From the NCBI GenBank assembly GCA_017560125.1, contig JAFYOS010000028.1:1-64000 (forward strand): DNA of 64,000 nt, written 5' to 3'. The notes below the pieces were generated by a model. That model was not told where the DNA came from and did no database searches. It was given only the letters and a program-made list of their open reading frames with translations. A program made the translations under genes and the position numbers. This DNA is from Bacteroidaceae bacterium (GTDB taxonomy: Bacteria; Bacteroidota; Bacteroidia; Bacteroidales; Bacteroidaceae). Below are positions 9,165 through 19,236 of the stretch, piece after piece (position 1 is the first letter of the stretch; each line of letters opens with the position of its first letter).

Positions 9165-12100
9165 ATGAGAAAAAATTTACTTCTGACAGCTCTTCTGTCG
9201 CTCGTTGCTGTTTTCGGCATGGCACAGACAGCTACATGGCCTATCACGCTAACAAAAGCGGATGGCCTGCCCGGACAGTATGCAGGTATGCACTATGAGT
9301 TCTCTACAGAATTGTACAAATTCGATGAGGCCATAAGCACACTTCGCTTTACTGTATGTTCTACTAACACAGTAGAGGAACAGACAACAGGTACCGACGG
9401 TCTTTCAACAGGCTGGGGTCCCGGTTTCCCCTTCTTCACAATGTCTGAGCTTGCAGTGCTCGACGCAAATGGCCAGGCTATTGAGTACACAGTTACTTCA
9501 AATGCTGCTGCCGCTAACAACGATGGTTCTATCGAAAACCTCAACAACGGTAACTACACCGACCACTTCCACTCAACCTACTACACAGGTGAGTGTCCTC
9601 AGGAGTATCACTACCTTGAGCTTGAGTTCACAGCGCCTATCAGCGAGTTCAAACTCGTTTGGCAGACACGTAGCAACCTCAAGAACATGCCTACATACGT
9701 AGGTCTTACTCCCGGTACAGAGTACCTCCCTTACCCCGAGCAGGAGATGAACATCGCAAAGCAGGTTACCTCTCTGGAGGAACTCGCTGAGGAGGGTGCT
9801 GTCTTCCTTATCAAGGGTAACGCTCCCGAGTATGTATATACAGTAGGTGGCTACACACGTACATATCCCGGTGGCGGTTTCTGGCACTGCCCCTATGGTG
9901 GTCACGTTACAGCCAATGCAGCTTCTTTGGTATATCTTATCCCCGAGCCCGGTGTTGAGAACTCATACAAAGTATGCTGGTTGAACAACGGTCACTACCT
10001 CTCTAACCAGGAGACAAACGCATGGTTTAACTGGACAGACAAGTTGGAGAACGCAGGTTACCTCCAGTTCTCTATGTGCGATACCGTTCCCACAGACTTC
10101 ATCATCACTCACAACGATTCAATGATTGTAGGTCATGACGGTCTTGGTAAAATGACTCACTCATACTACGACGAGGAGAAAATGGCTAATCGTTCACGCC
10201 CTACAGCATGGAACTTCTCTATCTACAAGGCTGAGATTGCTGCCGGTTCACTCGCTTCACAGCTCACAGACCTCATCGCTGACGCTAAGGCTCGCATGGA
10301 GGCTCTCGGCGCAATGGAGGACTATGACACAGAGGGCGCATACGATGCACTCCAGCAGGCAGTTGCTGCAGCAGAGAGCGCAACTACTGCTCCTGAGATT
10401 CTCAAGGCTAAACTTGGTCTCCAGACAGCTACACCCGCTTACGCTATCGTAGGCCTTAACGCTTACCTCGACTCAATGGATGTTATCATGACCATGCTCG
10501 AGAACGGCGACCTTATAACTTCTGAGGCTCCCGAGTGGATTGCAGGTTCATATCCCGCTGACGCACAGGATCTGATGCAGGCTGCTCAGGACAACGTGCT
10601 CCTCGTATTCGACAACTACCGTTCAATCGCTGACGTTGACGCTGCTATGCAGGCTGCCATCGCTGCTATCGATGGCTTCTGGGGTTCTAAGATCCAGAAC
10701 GTAATCAGCCTCCCCTACCGCGTAGGTCTTCCCGAACTCGGTCTTCCCGGTGAGAAGCAGACTAACGGTAGCTTCCGTTGGGAGTCACCTGTCTATAACC
10801 TTACAGAGGAGACAGATGTGCTTCGCTTCACAGTCTTTGACACAAACAACCACGCTCAATACAAGAGCGATGCCGGTGCATTCGTATTCCCCACATACGG
10901 TGAGATGATTCTTATGAACGCACTTGGTGACACTATCAAGCTCACAGAACTCGACTGGAGCTCTAACTCGGTTCATCCCACTGACGGTGCAGGCCTTGCT
11001 GGTCTTTGCGACGGTGATATCAACCAGCACTACCACGCTTATTGGAGCCCCGGCCAGTCAGGTGGCGAGGCTTACGATGCTAACCCCGCATATGTTTACA
11101 TCGAGGCTCAGCTTCCCGAGGCTATCAGCTCGTTCAAGTTCGTTCAGTACGGCCGTAAGAACAGCGTAAATACTCCTATCGACTTCGCTATCTCTGCAGG
11201 TACAGAAATTACCCCCGACGAGATTGGTCTTCCTTATCCCTATTCTATCGAGCTCGGCGAGCAGATTACAGATGCTTCTCAGATTGTTGACGGTGACATC
11301 TACGTTATCCGCGGTCTCTTCAACTGTAACGCCGAGGCTCCCATCGAGGGTCTTGAACTCGGTGAGCCCCGTTACTATGCAGGTGCCGACGTGTATGGCA
11401 AGATTCTTCAGGCTCCCGCTGCATTCCTCATCCAGAGCACTGGTGACGGTGACGGTACATTCTACATCCAGAGTATGAAGGATGGTCAGTACTGGACTAA
11501 GACTACCGACGAGAATGGTTGGGGTAACGCTGGTTCAACACTGGATATCACAGTTGCTTCTAAGGTTAAGATTGAGCCCGCTAACAACTCAGGTCTTCCC
11601 GGTTCATTCGTTATCTACGAGTACTGCGACTCTATGATGCGCGACGGCGAGAGCGTGCCTTATGTTATCTTCCAGGATTGGGGCGAGAACCTCGCTACAT
11701 ATTCTGTAACTGGTCTCGATATGAACGACCTCGACGGTGAGGGCGAGTGGTACATCAACAAGGCTATCATGCCCGAGGGTAACCTCTACATGCTTTCAGG
11801 TCTCTTGGCCGAGGCTGAGGCATACAGCAAGCTCCGCGTTGGTTCAGACCCCGGTTTCTACTCAGAGGAGGTTGTAGGTGCATTCAAGACTATGTACGAC
11901 AAGGCTGTTAAGGCTAAGGCTACCAACAATGAGGCTGAGGCTAAGAACTATGTATTGCCTCTCTTCAACGCTATCTTGGCTGCTTCAGTGGCTGAGCCCA
12001 ACCCTGTAACTCCCGGTATCTATGTATTCGAGTCATCACACGACGATGCAAGCTGGAACGGTCAGAAGAAGGCTATGTACGCTTACTACAACAATACTCC

Positions 12101-12707
12101 CGACGACCAGTATATTGGTTCACTCCTTTACAAGATGTATTGGTCAAATGCTCCCGACGATGTAAGAAATCCCCACGAGCGCTTCCAGTTCGAACTTATC
12201 CCCGCTACAGAGGACTTCAACCTCGGTTTGTGGAGAGAGGCTGGCTACATCACAGCTGCTGACTCGTTGAACGCATTCTACATCAAGCACGTTGAGACTG
12301 GTTACTATATCAAGGGTGCTGAGGGTCTTTACCGTTGTATCGGTCTTACACCTACTCCCGAGTCTCCCTTCGTAGTTCGTCTGCAGGATGACAACGACTT
12401 CGACATCTACTGTCCTCTGAACGACGGTGAATGGACAGCTTACCGTTCGCTCTACTTCCGTTCAAGCGATGTTTCTACATGGTCACCCGGCGGTAACGAG
12501 ACAGCTAAGTTCCACTTCCGTCGTGTAGGTACAACTGACGGTATCGATACTCCCATCATCAACGGTGAGAACGGCGATGTACTCGTTTCTACATCATACT
12601 ACACTGTAGGTGGTGCTGCTGTAAGTGCTCCTGTTAAGGGTATCAACATCGTTAAGAAGGTTTACGCTAACGGCGTTGTTGAAACCAAGAAGGTATTTGT
12701 TAAGTAA
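9165..12707 (+). CDS. Giant secreted modular protein, paralog B
   Basis: 1,180 residues. The signal peptide ends near residue 21 (FGMAQ). The module order matches paralog A: discoidin-like (~25-185, with NNGNYTDHFHSTYYTGE), beta-rich (~190-360), helical FIVAR-like (~364-430), a second helical stretch to ~515, discoidin-like (~519-682, with LCDGDINQHYHAYW), beta-rich (~694-870, with LGEQITDASQI), helical (~874-942), beta-rich (~945-1115), and the shared tail (~1120-1180) ending YANGVVETKKVFVK. It is clearly the most diverged of the three, notably in the first beta-rich module and the third helical module. Codon choice is strongly biased (CTC, GCT, AAC, GAC), which suggests high expression. No catalytic motif is recognised. 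It is flanked by terminators on both sides. Confidence 0.8.
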   Translation: MRKNLLLTALLSLVAVFGMAQTATWPITLTKADGLPGQYAGMHYEFSTELYKFDEAISTLRFTVCSTNTVEEQTTGTDGLSTGWGPGFPFFTMSELAVLDANGQAIEYTVTSNAAAANNDGSIENLNNGNYTDHFHSTYYTGECPQEYHYLELEFTAPISEFKLVWQTRSNLKNMPTYVGLTPGTEYLPYPEQEMNIAKQVTSLEELAEEGAVFLIKGNAPEYVYTVGGYTRTYPGGGFWHCPYGGHVTANAASLVYLIPEPGVENSYKVCWLNNGHYLSNQETNAWFNWTDKLENAGYLQFSMCDTVPTDFIITHNDSMIVGHDGLGKMTHSYYDEEKMANRSRPTAWNFSIYKAEIAAGSLASQLTDLIADAKARMEALGAMEDYDTEGAYDALQQAVAAAESATTAPEILKAKLGLQTATPAYAIVGLNAYLDSMDVIMTMLENGDLITSEAPEWIAGSYPADAQDLMQAAQDNVLLVFDNYRSIADVDAAMQAAIAAIDGFWGSKIQNVISLPYRVGLPELGLPGEKQTNGSFRWESPVYNLTEETDVLRFTVFDTNNHAQYKSDAGAFVFPTYGEMILMNALGDTIKLTELDWSSNSVHPTDGAGLAGLCDGDINQHYHAYWSPGQSGGEAYDANPAYVYIEAQLPEAISSFKFVQYGRKNSVNTPIDFAISAGTEITPDEIGLPYPYSIELGEQITDASQIVDGDIYVIRGLFNCNAEAPIEGLELGEPRYYAGADVYGKILQAPAAFLIQSTGDGDGTFYIQSMKDGQYWTKTTDENGWGNAGSTLDITVASKVKIEPANNSGLPGSFVIYEYCDSMMRDGESVPYVIFQDWGENLATYSVTGLDMNDLDGEGEWYINKAIMPEGNLYMLSGLLAEAEAYSKLRVGSDPGFYSEEVVGAFKTMYDKAVKAKATNNEAEAKNYVLPLFNAILAASVAEPNPVTPGIYVFESSHDDASWNGQKKAMYAYYNNTPDDQYIGSLLYKMYWSNAPDDVRNPHERFQFELIPATEDFNLGLWREAGYITAADSLNAFYIKHVETGYYIKGAEGLYRCIGLTPTPESPFVVRLQDDNDFDIYCPLNDGEWTAYRSLYFRSSDVSTWSPGGNETAKFHFRRVGTTDGIDTPIINGENGDVLVSTSYYTVGGAAVSAPVKGINIVKKVYANGVVETKKVFVK

Positions 12708-12730
12708 TTGATATTACTCGATATGTTTAG

Positions 12731-12762
12731 GAAAGCCGGCCTTTGGGCCGGCTTTCTTTTTT
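12731..12762 (+). terminator. Terminator after giant paralog B
   Basis: An 11-bp stem GAAAGCCGGCC/GGCCGGCTTTC with loop TTTG, followed by TTTTTT. Confidence 0.92.
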
Positions 12763-12844
12763 ATATTTATCTCGCTCGCAACGAGGGTTTTGCGGTGTTG
12801 TGTAAATAAATCTGATGATTTTTTCAGTTTTATAAATTAAAATA

Positions 12845-12852
12845 TATCTTTG
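12845..12852 (+). promoter_or_regulatory. -7 promoter element of giant paralog C
   Basis: TATCTTTG matches TAnnTTTG exactly. A transcript start near 12858 gives a leader of ~43 bases before the ATG at 12901. The TTG inside this element opens the same frame as the gene and can be mistaken for its start. Confidence 0.65.
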
Positions 12853-12900
12853 CAGAATAGTAACAATGCTTGTGCGGATATAACAGTAAATTTATATATT

Positions 12901-15900
12901 ATGAGAAAATCTTTATTTTTAACCGTTTTGTTTGCCCTTGTTGCAATGGTTGGCGCAAAGGCAATCACTCCGTGGCAGTATTCCTTCTCGACCAAGGATG
13001 CCATCAAGGAGATGGGTGTGTATAACCGTTTGGTGACACCCGTTATCGAGCTCGACGAACCTACCGATATCATTCGTCTTACAGTGTTCGCGACCAAGAA
13101 TACCGATAATAACGCGGGCTACAGAGCCGAGGGTTACTCTGGCTCAAGCTCAAGCTTCCCCACCTTTGCTATCAGCGAGCTTCGCATTTACGACGGCAAT
13201 GGCAATCTGATTGAAATCACCGAGGAGAACCTCGAGACCAACGCTCTTTCGCTCGACGAGGGTGCGCTCGCTTTCCTTGTGGATGATGACATGAATACCT
13301 TCTTCCACTCAACCTATTCAAGAGGCGAGGCTCCTCAGGCTTATCACTACATTGATATTGCTCTGCCCGACGAGGTAAGCAAATTTTCTCTTGAGTACGA
13401 TTCGCGTCACTACTGGTACTTTACCGACCCTACATATGTGGCTTTGACCCCCGGAACAGAGGCTCTTCCCTGGGCCGAGGAGAATTTCTCTCTTGGCGAG
13501 CAGGTGAAGGATGTGGCTGCTCTGAAGCCCTATACATTCTATGCAATCCGTGGTAACTACTTCGAATATACAAGAACAGAGGATGGTCGCTACACACCCG
13601 CATGTGGCGAGGCTTTCTATCACTCGCCCCACGGTGCGGCTCTCACCCCCTCTTCGGCCAGCGTTATGTGGCTCGAGGATGCCGGCGAGGATGGTAAATA
13701 CTATGTGCGCTGGTTGAAGAACAACCACTACATTGCCGACCCCGGTATGGTTACCGAGGCTGTCTATGCAGGATGGCACGACGATGTAAGCAACGCTGCG
13801 CCTATCGAATTCTTCAAGTGCGACACTGTTGATGGTGCATTCGAGGCAAAAAGCGGCGAGTCGCTTCTCGGTCAGCGTCGTTTCGTGAAGATGAGCTGGG
13901 TGAACGCTGCCAACATGGATCTCGAATCAGCTACATACAACTACGCATGGAACATCTACAATATCAATATCGATAACAGCGCTGTGCTTCCCGTGCTTCA
14001 GGCAACCATCGAGCTTGCCGAGGCATTGCTGAAAGAGCAGGGCGCTCCCGGCGAGGATAGCGAGGTTACAAGCTATGTTCCCACTCTGAACAACGCCAAG
14101 AAGGCTTATGCCGAGAAGACAATGGCGGCTCAGGAGATGTTCACATTGAACGCTCAGCTCAATACCCTTATCACCGATTTCCGCACCGAGTATCTGTTTG
14201 CGCTACTCGACTCGGTTAATGCTATCCTCGAGAACGACGACATCGAGTTCTGCGACGCCGAGACCGGCTGGATTGACGGTGGCTATCCCATTGAGTACAA
14301 AGAGCGCTTCCAGAACCTTCTCGACAACGGTTCTATGCTTGCCGACAATGCTAAGCACTACACCAAGGTGAACAGCATGGTTGCCGAAATCGCAGGCGTT
14401 ATCGCCGAATTCTGGGCATCACCCGTTAGCGGCGTATCAAGCTATCCTCTTCTTTTCAAGACCGAGAACGGCATGCTTACCGACATGCGCGACAATATCT
14501 ACTATTGGACATCGCCCGTGTATTACATGGACCAGCCCACCGATATTATCCGTATGACCGTGTTTACCAATTCATCGGGCGAGACTGAGCCCGACCAGGG
14601 TGGTACTCCCTTCTTTGCCCTTGGCGAATTCATCCTTTACGATGCTGCGGGCAACCAGATAGAGCTTACCGAGGATATGTTCTCTACGAACTCTATACAG
14701 ACAAACGACGGCTGGGGCCTTGCCGGATTGTGCGACGGAAATCCCGGCACATTCTACCACGGTTGCTACGCGGTTGATCCCGGCAACGGTAGCTATGCTC
14801 CCGAGAATGCTGCTAACGGCGAGTGCTGCTACATAGAGGTTGCTCTTGACGAGGAGATTACAGCCTTCTCGTATGGTTTCGTAAGCCGTCAGTACCCCGG
14901 TGACTACTACAAGCACATTCCTACATTCTTTGCATTCACTCCCGGTACACCTATCACCAAGGCCGAGGCCGATGCTATCTCGGGTGCTCCCGTCGATGAG
15001 TACGAGGCTGTTCTTGGCGAGCAGATTACAAAGCCCGAGCAGATTGTTCCCGGCGAATTGTATGCTATCTACGGTAACCTCTCTGTTCTTGACGCCGATG
15101 GCAACGTAGTGGGCGACGGTACAGGCTTCTATGGCGACTACAAGGTGGTTGGCAAGGATATCCACAGCTCATGTGCAGTGGTGTTCGAGGCTGCCGAGAA
15201 TGGTCAGTTCTACATGCGTAGCATCAACAGCAACCTCTACATCAAGAAACCCTCATGCTGGGCTGGTATCACAAATACATACTTCAAAGAGGAGTCATTC
15301 CCCTTGACCATCGCCGAGAGCAGCAACCTCGAGGATGCCTTCAAGATTTACTGGCGCGGCGAGGTGACCGATTCGGCTGCAGCGTACTTCGGCGAGGGTG
15401 AGGTTTACTTCATGATGCAGGACTGGGGCAGCTACATTGGTATGTACACCATCGACGACATTGCCAACGACGATAAGGATGGCGAGAGCGACTGGTACAT
15501 CTACAAGATGTCTGTGAAGAACCGCGGCAAGATGGAGCTCAACGGCGTTGTTGACGCTGTGAAGGCTGTTGGCGTGGATATGAAATATGTTGGCGAATCG
15601 GTAGGTATGTATAGCGGCGCGGGAGTAACCGAGCTTATGGAGGTTGTTTCCAAGGCCGAGGCTCTTGTAGGCACCAACGACGACGCTGCATGCCAGGCTA
15701 CAGCAGCTCAGTTGCAGAACCTTTTGCAGACAGCGGTTCCCAACCTCTCTATGGTCGAGATTGTTTCGGGACAGAACTACGTTATCCGCAGTGCCAACGA
15801 GGAATTTGTTCCCTACCATGGCGACGCCAAGTTCTCAATGTATGTAGGTCCCTCTAACTACCAGGATACACAGCGCACCGAGGAGACCATGTTGTGGTGG

Positions 15901-16485
15901 TCGTATGAGTACCTTAATGGTCTCGATTCCACAGCTTACCACTTCACATTCACCGAGGATACAGTAAAGGTCGAGGGTGAAGGTGAGGCCGGCTGGGGCA
16001 AATATACCATCAAGAGTGTTTATGCCGACAAGTACATCATCCCCGAGATTAGCCACGGCAAGAACCTTGTAGTGGGCGAGTTCACTCCCGAGGATGCACC
16101 TCGTATCTTTGTAACCACTTCGGAGACACCCGGTGTACGCCGTCTTGTAGGTGTTGAGGCATGGCGTAGCAACGAAAATATCTACTCGTACTTCGAGGTT
16201 CGTACCGGTGGTGGCGGTTACGGCACAAGTGGCGAGGCTCACTATGGCCACGTGGCACAGTGGTACTTCCTTGCCAATACAGCACAGTGGAAGATTATCC
16301 CCGTTTCGCTCACAACATCTATCAACGATATCGTTATCGACGAGCCCGCAGGCGAAATAGTATCGCAGTCGTACTACACAATCGACGGCGTTGCATCGCC
16401 CGCTCCCGTCAAGGGCAAGGTTAACATCATAAAGATTGTTTATGCCAACGGTGTAATTGAAACAAAGAAAGTCTTTATAAAGTAA
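12901..16485 (+). CDS. Giant secreted modular protein, paralog C
   Basis: 1,194 residues from the ATG at 12901. The frame is open back to a TTG at 12850, but that codon lies in the promoter, and only the ATG places a Sec signal peptide (MRKSLFLTVLFALVAMVGAKA) at the N-terminus. Modules follow paralog A closely: discoidin-like (~22-190), beta-rich (~194-360, with GEAFYHSPHGAALTPS), helical (~361-440 and beyond), discoidin-like (~514-682, with LCDGNPGTFYHGCY), beta-rich (~702-860), helical (~879-945), beta-rich (~956-1130), and the shared tail (~1137-1194). Whole motifs such as LLGQRRFVKMSWVN are identical in A and C but absent from B, so A and C share the more recent ancestor. No enzyme motif is visible and the function is unknown. 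Confidence 0.8.
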   Translation: MRKSLFLTVLFALVAMVGAKAITPWQYSFSTKDAIKEMGVYNRLVTPVIELDEPTDIIRLTVFATKNTDNNAGYRAEGYSGSSSSFPTFAISELRIYDGNGNLIEITEENLETNALSLDEGALAFLVDDDMNTFFHSTYSRGEAPQAYHYIDIALPDEVSKFSLEYDSRHYWYFTDPTYVALTPGTEALPWAEENFSLGEQVKDVAALKPYTFYAIRGNYFEYTRTEDGRYTPACGEAFYHSPHGAALTPSSASVMWLEDAGEDGKYYVRWLKNNHYIADPGMVTEAVYAGWHDDVSNAAPIEFFKCDTVDGAFEAKSGESLLGQRRFVKMSWVNAANMDLESATYNYAWNIYNINIDNSAVLPVLQATIELAEALLKEQGAPGEDSEVTSYVPTLNNAKKAYAEKTMAAQEMFTLNAQLNTLITDFRTEYLFALLDSVNAILENDDIEFCDAETGWIDGGYPIEYKERFQNLLDNGSMLADNAKHYTKVNSMVAEIAGVIAEFWASPVSGVSSYPLLFKTENGMLTDMRDNIYYWTSPVYYMDQPTDIIRMTVFTNSSGETEPDQGGTPFFALGEFILYDAAGNQIELTEDMFSTNSIQTNDGWGLAGLCDGNPGTFYHGCYAVDPGNGSYAPENAANGECCYIEVALDEEITAFSYGFVSRQYPGDYYKHIPTFFAFTPGTPITKAEADAISGAPVDEYEAVLGEQITKPEQIVPGELYAIYGNLSVLDADGNVVGDGTGFYGDYKVVGKDIHSSCAVVFEAAENGQFYMRSINSNLYIKKPSCWAGITNTYFKEESFPLTIAESSNLEDAFKIYWRGEVTDSAAAYFGEGEVYFMMQDWGSYIGMYTIDDIANDDKDGESDWYIYKMSVKNRGKMELNGVVDAVKAVGVDMKYVGESVGMYSGAGVTELMEVVSKAEALVGTNDDAACQATAAQLQNLLQTAVPNLSMVEIVSGQNYVIRSANEEFVPYHGDAKFSMYVGPSNYQDTQRTEETMLWWSYEYLNGLDSTAYHFTFTEDTVKVEGEGEAGWGKYTIKSVYADKYIIPEISHGKNLVVGEFTPEDAPRIFVTTSETPGVRRLVGVEAWRSNENIYSYFEVRTGGGGYGTSGEAHYGHVAQWYFLANTAQWKIIPVSLTTSINDIVIDEPAGEIVSQSYYTIDGVASPAPVKGKVNIIKIVYANGVIETKKVFIK

Positions 16486-16500
16486 TGACTGACAATTATA

Positions 16501-16541
16501 AACAGAAGAAGGCCGGGACATCCGGCCTTCTTCTGTTTTCC
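16501..16541 (+). terminator. Terminator after giant paralog C
   Basis: A 16-bp perfect stem AACAGAAGAAGGCCGG with its complement, loop GACAT, then TTTTC. Confidence 0.9.
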
Positions 16542-16640
16542 ACCGTTTCGCTCGGTTCGTCGTCGGGTGCATTATTATATTTTTTAAACAGTTTTCTTTA
16601 TTTATGTGAAATAATATTAGCGATTGAGGAAAAAAATCCG

Positions 16641-16648
16641 TAATTTTG
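16641..16648 (+). promoter_or_regulatory. -7 promoter element of the nqr operon
   Basis: TAATTTTG matches TAnnTTTG, 33 bases before the nqrA start codon. A matching -33 TTTG at the usual spacing is not evident. Confidence 0.6.
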
Positions 16649-16681
16649 CGCCGGATAATGTATTAACGTAACCCTAATTAT

Positions 16682-18031
16682 ATGAACAGAGTCGTAAAAA
16701 TTTCTAAGGGATTGGATATCAATCTTAAAGGCGCGCCTGTAAAGGAAATGACTGCTGTGAAGGCCTCTAAGCTTTATGCTTTGATGCCCTCGGACTTCAC
16801 CGGTGTAACACCCAAGGTGGTTGTTAAGGTAGAAGACACAGTCAAGGCAGGTGACGCTTTGTTTGTTGATAAAAAATGTCCCGAGCTGCGATTCGTTTCG
16901 CCTGTGAGCGGAAAGGTCGTAGCTGTAAACCGTGGTGAAAGAAGACGCGTACTTAGCGTCGTAGTAGAAGCCGATGGTCAGAATGCAGCAGTGGAGTATA
17001 AGGCTAAGGACGTGCCCTCTCTCTCGGCAGACGAGGTAAAGGCCGACCTTTTGCAGTCGGGTCTTTTTGCCTTCATCAGACAAAGACCTTACGATGTTAT
17101 CGCATCGCCCAATGACACTCCCAAAGCAATCTTCGTATCTGCATTCGATTCAAAGCCTTTGGCGGTTGATTTCGAGGTTGCCCTCGCCGGCAACGAAGCC
17201 GATTTCCAGACCGGACTCGATGCCCTCTCAAGAATGGCACCCGTCTATCTTGGCGTTAACGGCAAACAGAATTCAGCAGCGTTGAGCGTACCCAAGAATG
17301 TAACAGTTACATGCTTCGATGGTCCCCATCCCGCAGGTAACGTAGGCGTTCAGATTAACCATGTTTCTCCCGTTAACAAGGGCGAGATTGTTTGGACTGT
17401 AGCAGCCGAGGATGTTATCTTCATCGGTCGTCTTTTCAATAAAGGCAAGGTTGATTTCACAAGAACAATTGCTCTTGCCGGTAGCGAGGTTAAGAACCCC
17501 TCGTACAGCAAAGTGGTGCTCGGTGCACAGATCTCTTCAATCACAGAAGGTCGTCTCGAGAAGAACAACACCTTGCGTATCATCGACGGCAACGTGCTCA
17601 CCGGTAACAAAACAACCGAGGATGGTTTCCTTGGTGCTTTCTCTACCGAGATTACCGTTATTCCCGAAATATTGAACGATGCCGAGCTTCTTGGTTGGAT
17701 TGCTCCCCGCTGTTCAATGTTCAGTACAAGCCGCAGCTACCTCAGCTGGCTCTTCCCCAAGCGCAAATTCACTATGGATGCACGTATCAAGGGTGGTGAG
17801 CGTCACATGATTATGAGCGGCGAGTACGACAAGGTATTCCCCATGGATATCTATGCGGGTTATCTTATCAAGGCAATCATCACAGGTGACATCGACCGCA
17901 TGGAGGCACTCGGTATCTACGAGGTTGCTCCCGAGGATTTTGCACTTGCCGAGTTTATCGATTCGTCGAAGCTCGAACTCCAGCGCATTGTGCGCCAGGG
18001 TCTTGACATGTTGCGTAAAGAGATGGCATAA
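16682..18031 (+). CDS. nqrA: Na+-translocating NADH:quinone reductase subunit A
   Basis: 449 residues, the usual NqrA length, with the family start MNRVVKISKGLDINLKGAP. NqrA is the cytoplasmic subunit that contributes to quinone binding; it has no membrane segments, and none are seen here. Internal family features include GDALFVDKKCPELRFVSPVSG (a biotinyl/lipoyl-like beta domain, residues ~55-80) and HPAGNVGVQINHVSPVN (~218-234). It is the first of six consecutive nqr genes on one strand and has its own promoter, so it starts the operon. nqrB begins 27 bases downstream. The identification is firm. Confidence 0.97.
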   Translation: MNRVVKISKGLDINLKGAPVKEMTAVKASKLYALMPSDFTGVTPKVVVKVEDTVKAGDALFVDKKCPELRFVSPVSGKVVAVNRGERRRVLSVVVEADGQNAAVEYKAKDVPSLSADEVKADLLQSGLFAFIRQRPYDVIASPNDTPKAIFVSAFDSKPLAVDFEVALAGNEADFQTGLDALSRMAPVYLGVNGKQNSAALSVPKNVTVTCFDGPHPAGNVGVQINHVSPVNKGEIVWTVAAEDVIFIGRLFNKGKVDFTRTIALAGSEVKNPSYSKVVLGAQISSITEGRLEKNNTLRIIDGNVLTGNKTTEDGFLGAFSTEITVIPEILNDAELLGWIAPRCSMFSTSRSYLSWLFPKRKFTMDARIKGGERHMIMSGEYDKVFPMDIYAGYLIKAIITGDIDRMEALGIYEVAPEDFALAEFIDSSKLELQRIVRQGLDMLRKEMA

Positions 18032-18058
18032 TAATTAAGAATAAGTAAACATTAAATA

Positions 18059-19216
18059 ATGAAAGCGTTAAGAAAATATATCGATAAGATTAAGCCTAAC
18101 TTCGAAGAAGGGGGCAAGCTGCACGCTTTCCGTTCTGTGTTTGACGGTTTCGAGACATTCCTTTTTGTTCCGAACGAGACAAGCAAGACGGGTGTGCACA
18201 TCCACGATGCTATCGACAGCAAACGTATCATGTCTTTCGTGGTAATCGCATTGATACCGGCTCTTTTGTTCGGTATGTTCAACGTAGGTTATCAGAACTA
18301 CATGGCTTCGGGCACCGAGGGTACATGGTTGGATATGTTCATTTACGGATTTTTGGCAGTATTGCCCAAAATCGTTGTGGCATACGCAGTTGGTCTGGGT
18401 ATTGAATTTGTTGTAGCCCAGTGGAAGAACGAAGAGATTCAGGAGGGTTTCCTTGTATCGGGTATGCTCATTCCCTTGATTATCCCCGTGAATACTCCCC
18501 TTTGGATACTTGCTATCGCTGTTGCATTCAGCGTTATCTTCGCCAAGGAGATTTTCGGTGGTACAGGTATGAATATCTTCAACCCCGCGCTCATCACACG
18601 TGCGTTCCTCTTCTTTGCTTATCCCACAGCAATGACAGGTGACGACACAGTATGGGTTTCACAGAATTCAATCCTCGGTTTCGGTGGTCAGGTACCCGAT
18701 ACATTCACAGCGGCTACTCCCCTTGGTGAGGCTGCTGCCGGACTCCCCGTTACAACCGATTTTGCAAATGCGGTAATCGGTCTTATCCCCGGTTCAATTG
18801 GTGAGACAAGCGTCATTGCAATCGCTATTGGTGCTATCATCCTTCTTTGGACAGGTATCGCTAGCTGGAAAATCATGCTTTCGGTATTCGCTGGTGGTGC
18901 CCTCACAGGCCTTCTCTTCAATTCACTCGGTCTGACTGAGATTACTTGGATTGAGCAGTTGGTATATGGTGGATTCTGCTTCGGTGCAGTCTTCATGGCT
19001 ACTGACCCTGTAACAGCTGCACGTACAGAGGGCGGTAAATTTATTTACGGTTTCCTCATCGGTGTGGTTGCTGTAATGGTTCGCGTACTCAACCCCGGTT
19101 ACCCCGAGGGTATGATGCTTGCCATCCTGCTCATGAACATGTTCGCTCCCACCATCGACTACTGCTTCGTACAGAGCAACATCAACAAACGTGCTAAACG
19201 TGCTTTGAATAAATAA
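18059..19216 (+). CDS. nqrB: Na+-translocating NADH:quinone reductase subunit B
   Basis: 385 residues, integral membrane protein with about ten hydrophobic segments, part of the Na+ channel of NQR and carrier of a covalent FMN and riboflavin. The covalent FMN site is normally a Thr in a [S/T]GAT-type motif; here the matching segment reads DTFTAATPLGEA with Thr220 as the expected acceptor, so the Gly before the Ala-Thr is Ala. The cytosolic N-terminus (FEEGGKLHAFRSVFDGFETFLF) and FGGTGMNIFNPALITRAFLFFAYP are typical of the family. nqrC follows after 20 bases. Confidence 0.97.
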   Translation: MKALRKYIDKIKPNFEEGGKLHAFRSVFDGFETFLFVPNETSKTGVHIHDAIDSKRIMSFVVIALIPALLFGMFNVGYQNYMASGTEGTWLDMFIYGFLAVLPKIVVAYAVGLGIEFVVAQWKNEEIQEGFLVSGMLIPLIIPVNTPLWILAIAVAFSVIFAKEIFGGTGMNIFNPALITRAFLFFAYPTAMTGDDTVWVSQNSILGFGGQVPDTFTAATPLGEAAAGLPVTTDFANAVIGLIPGSIGETSVIAIAIGAIILLWTGIASWKIMLSVFAGGALTGLLFNSLGLTEITWIEQLVYGGFCFGAVFMATDPVTAARTEGGKFIYGFLIGVVAVMVRVLNPGYPEGMMLAILLMNMFAPTIDYCFVQSNINKRAKRALNK

Positions 19217-19236
19217 CCATTTAATGACGAAATAAT

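Noticed and set aside
12850-12900. Upstream TTG start extending giant paralog C by 17 residues
   Set aside because: The TTG is part of the -7 promoter element, and the extension would bury the signal peptide.
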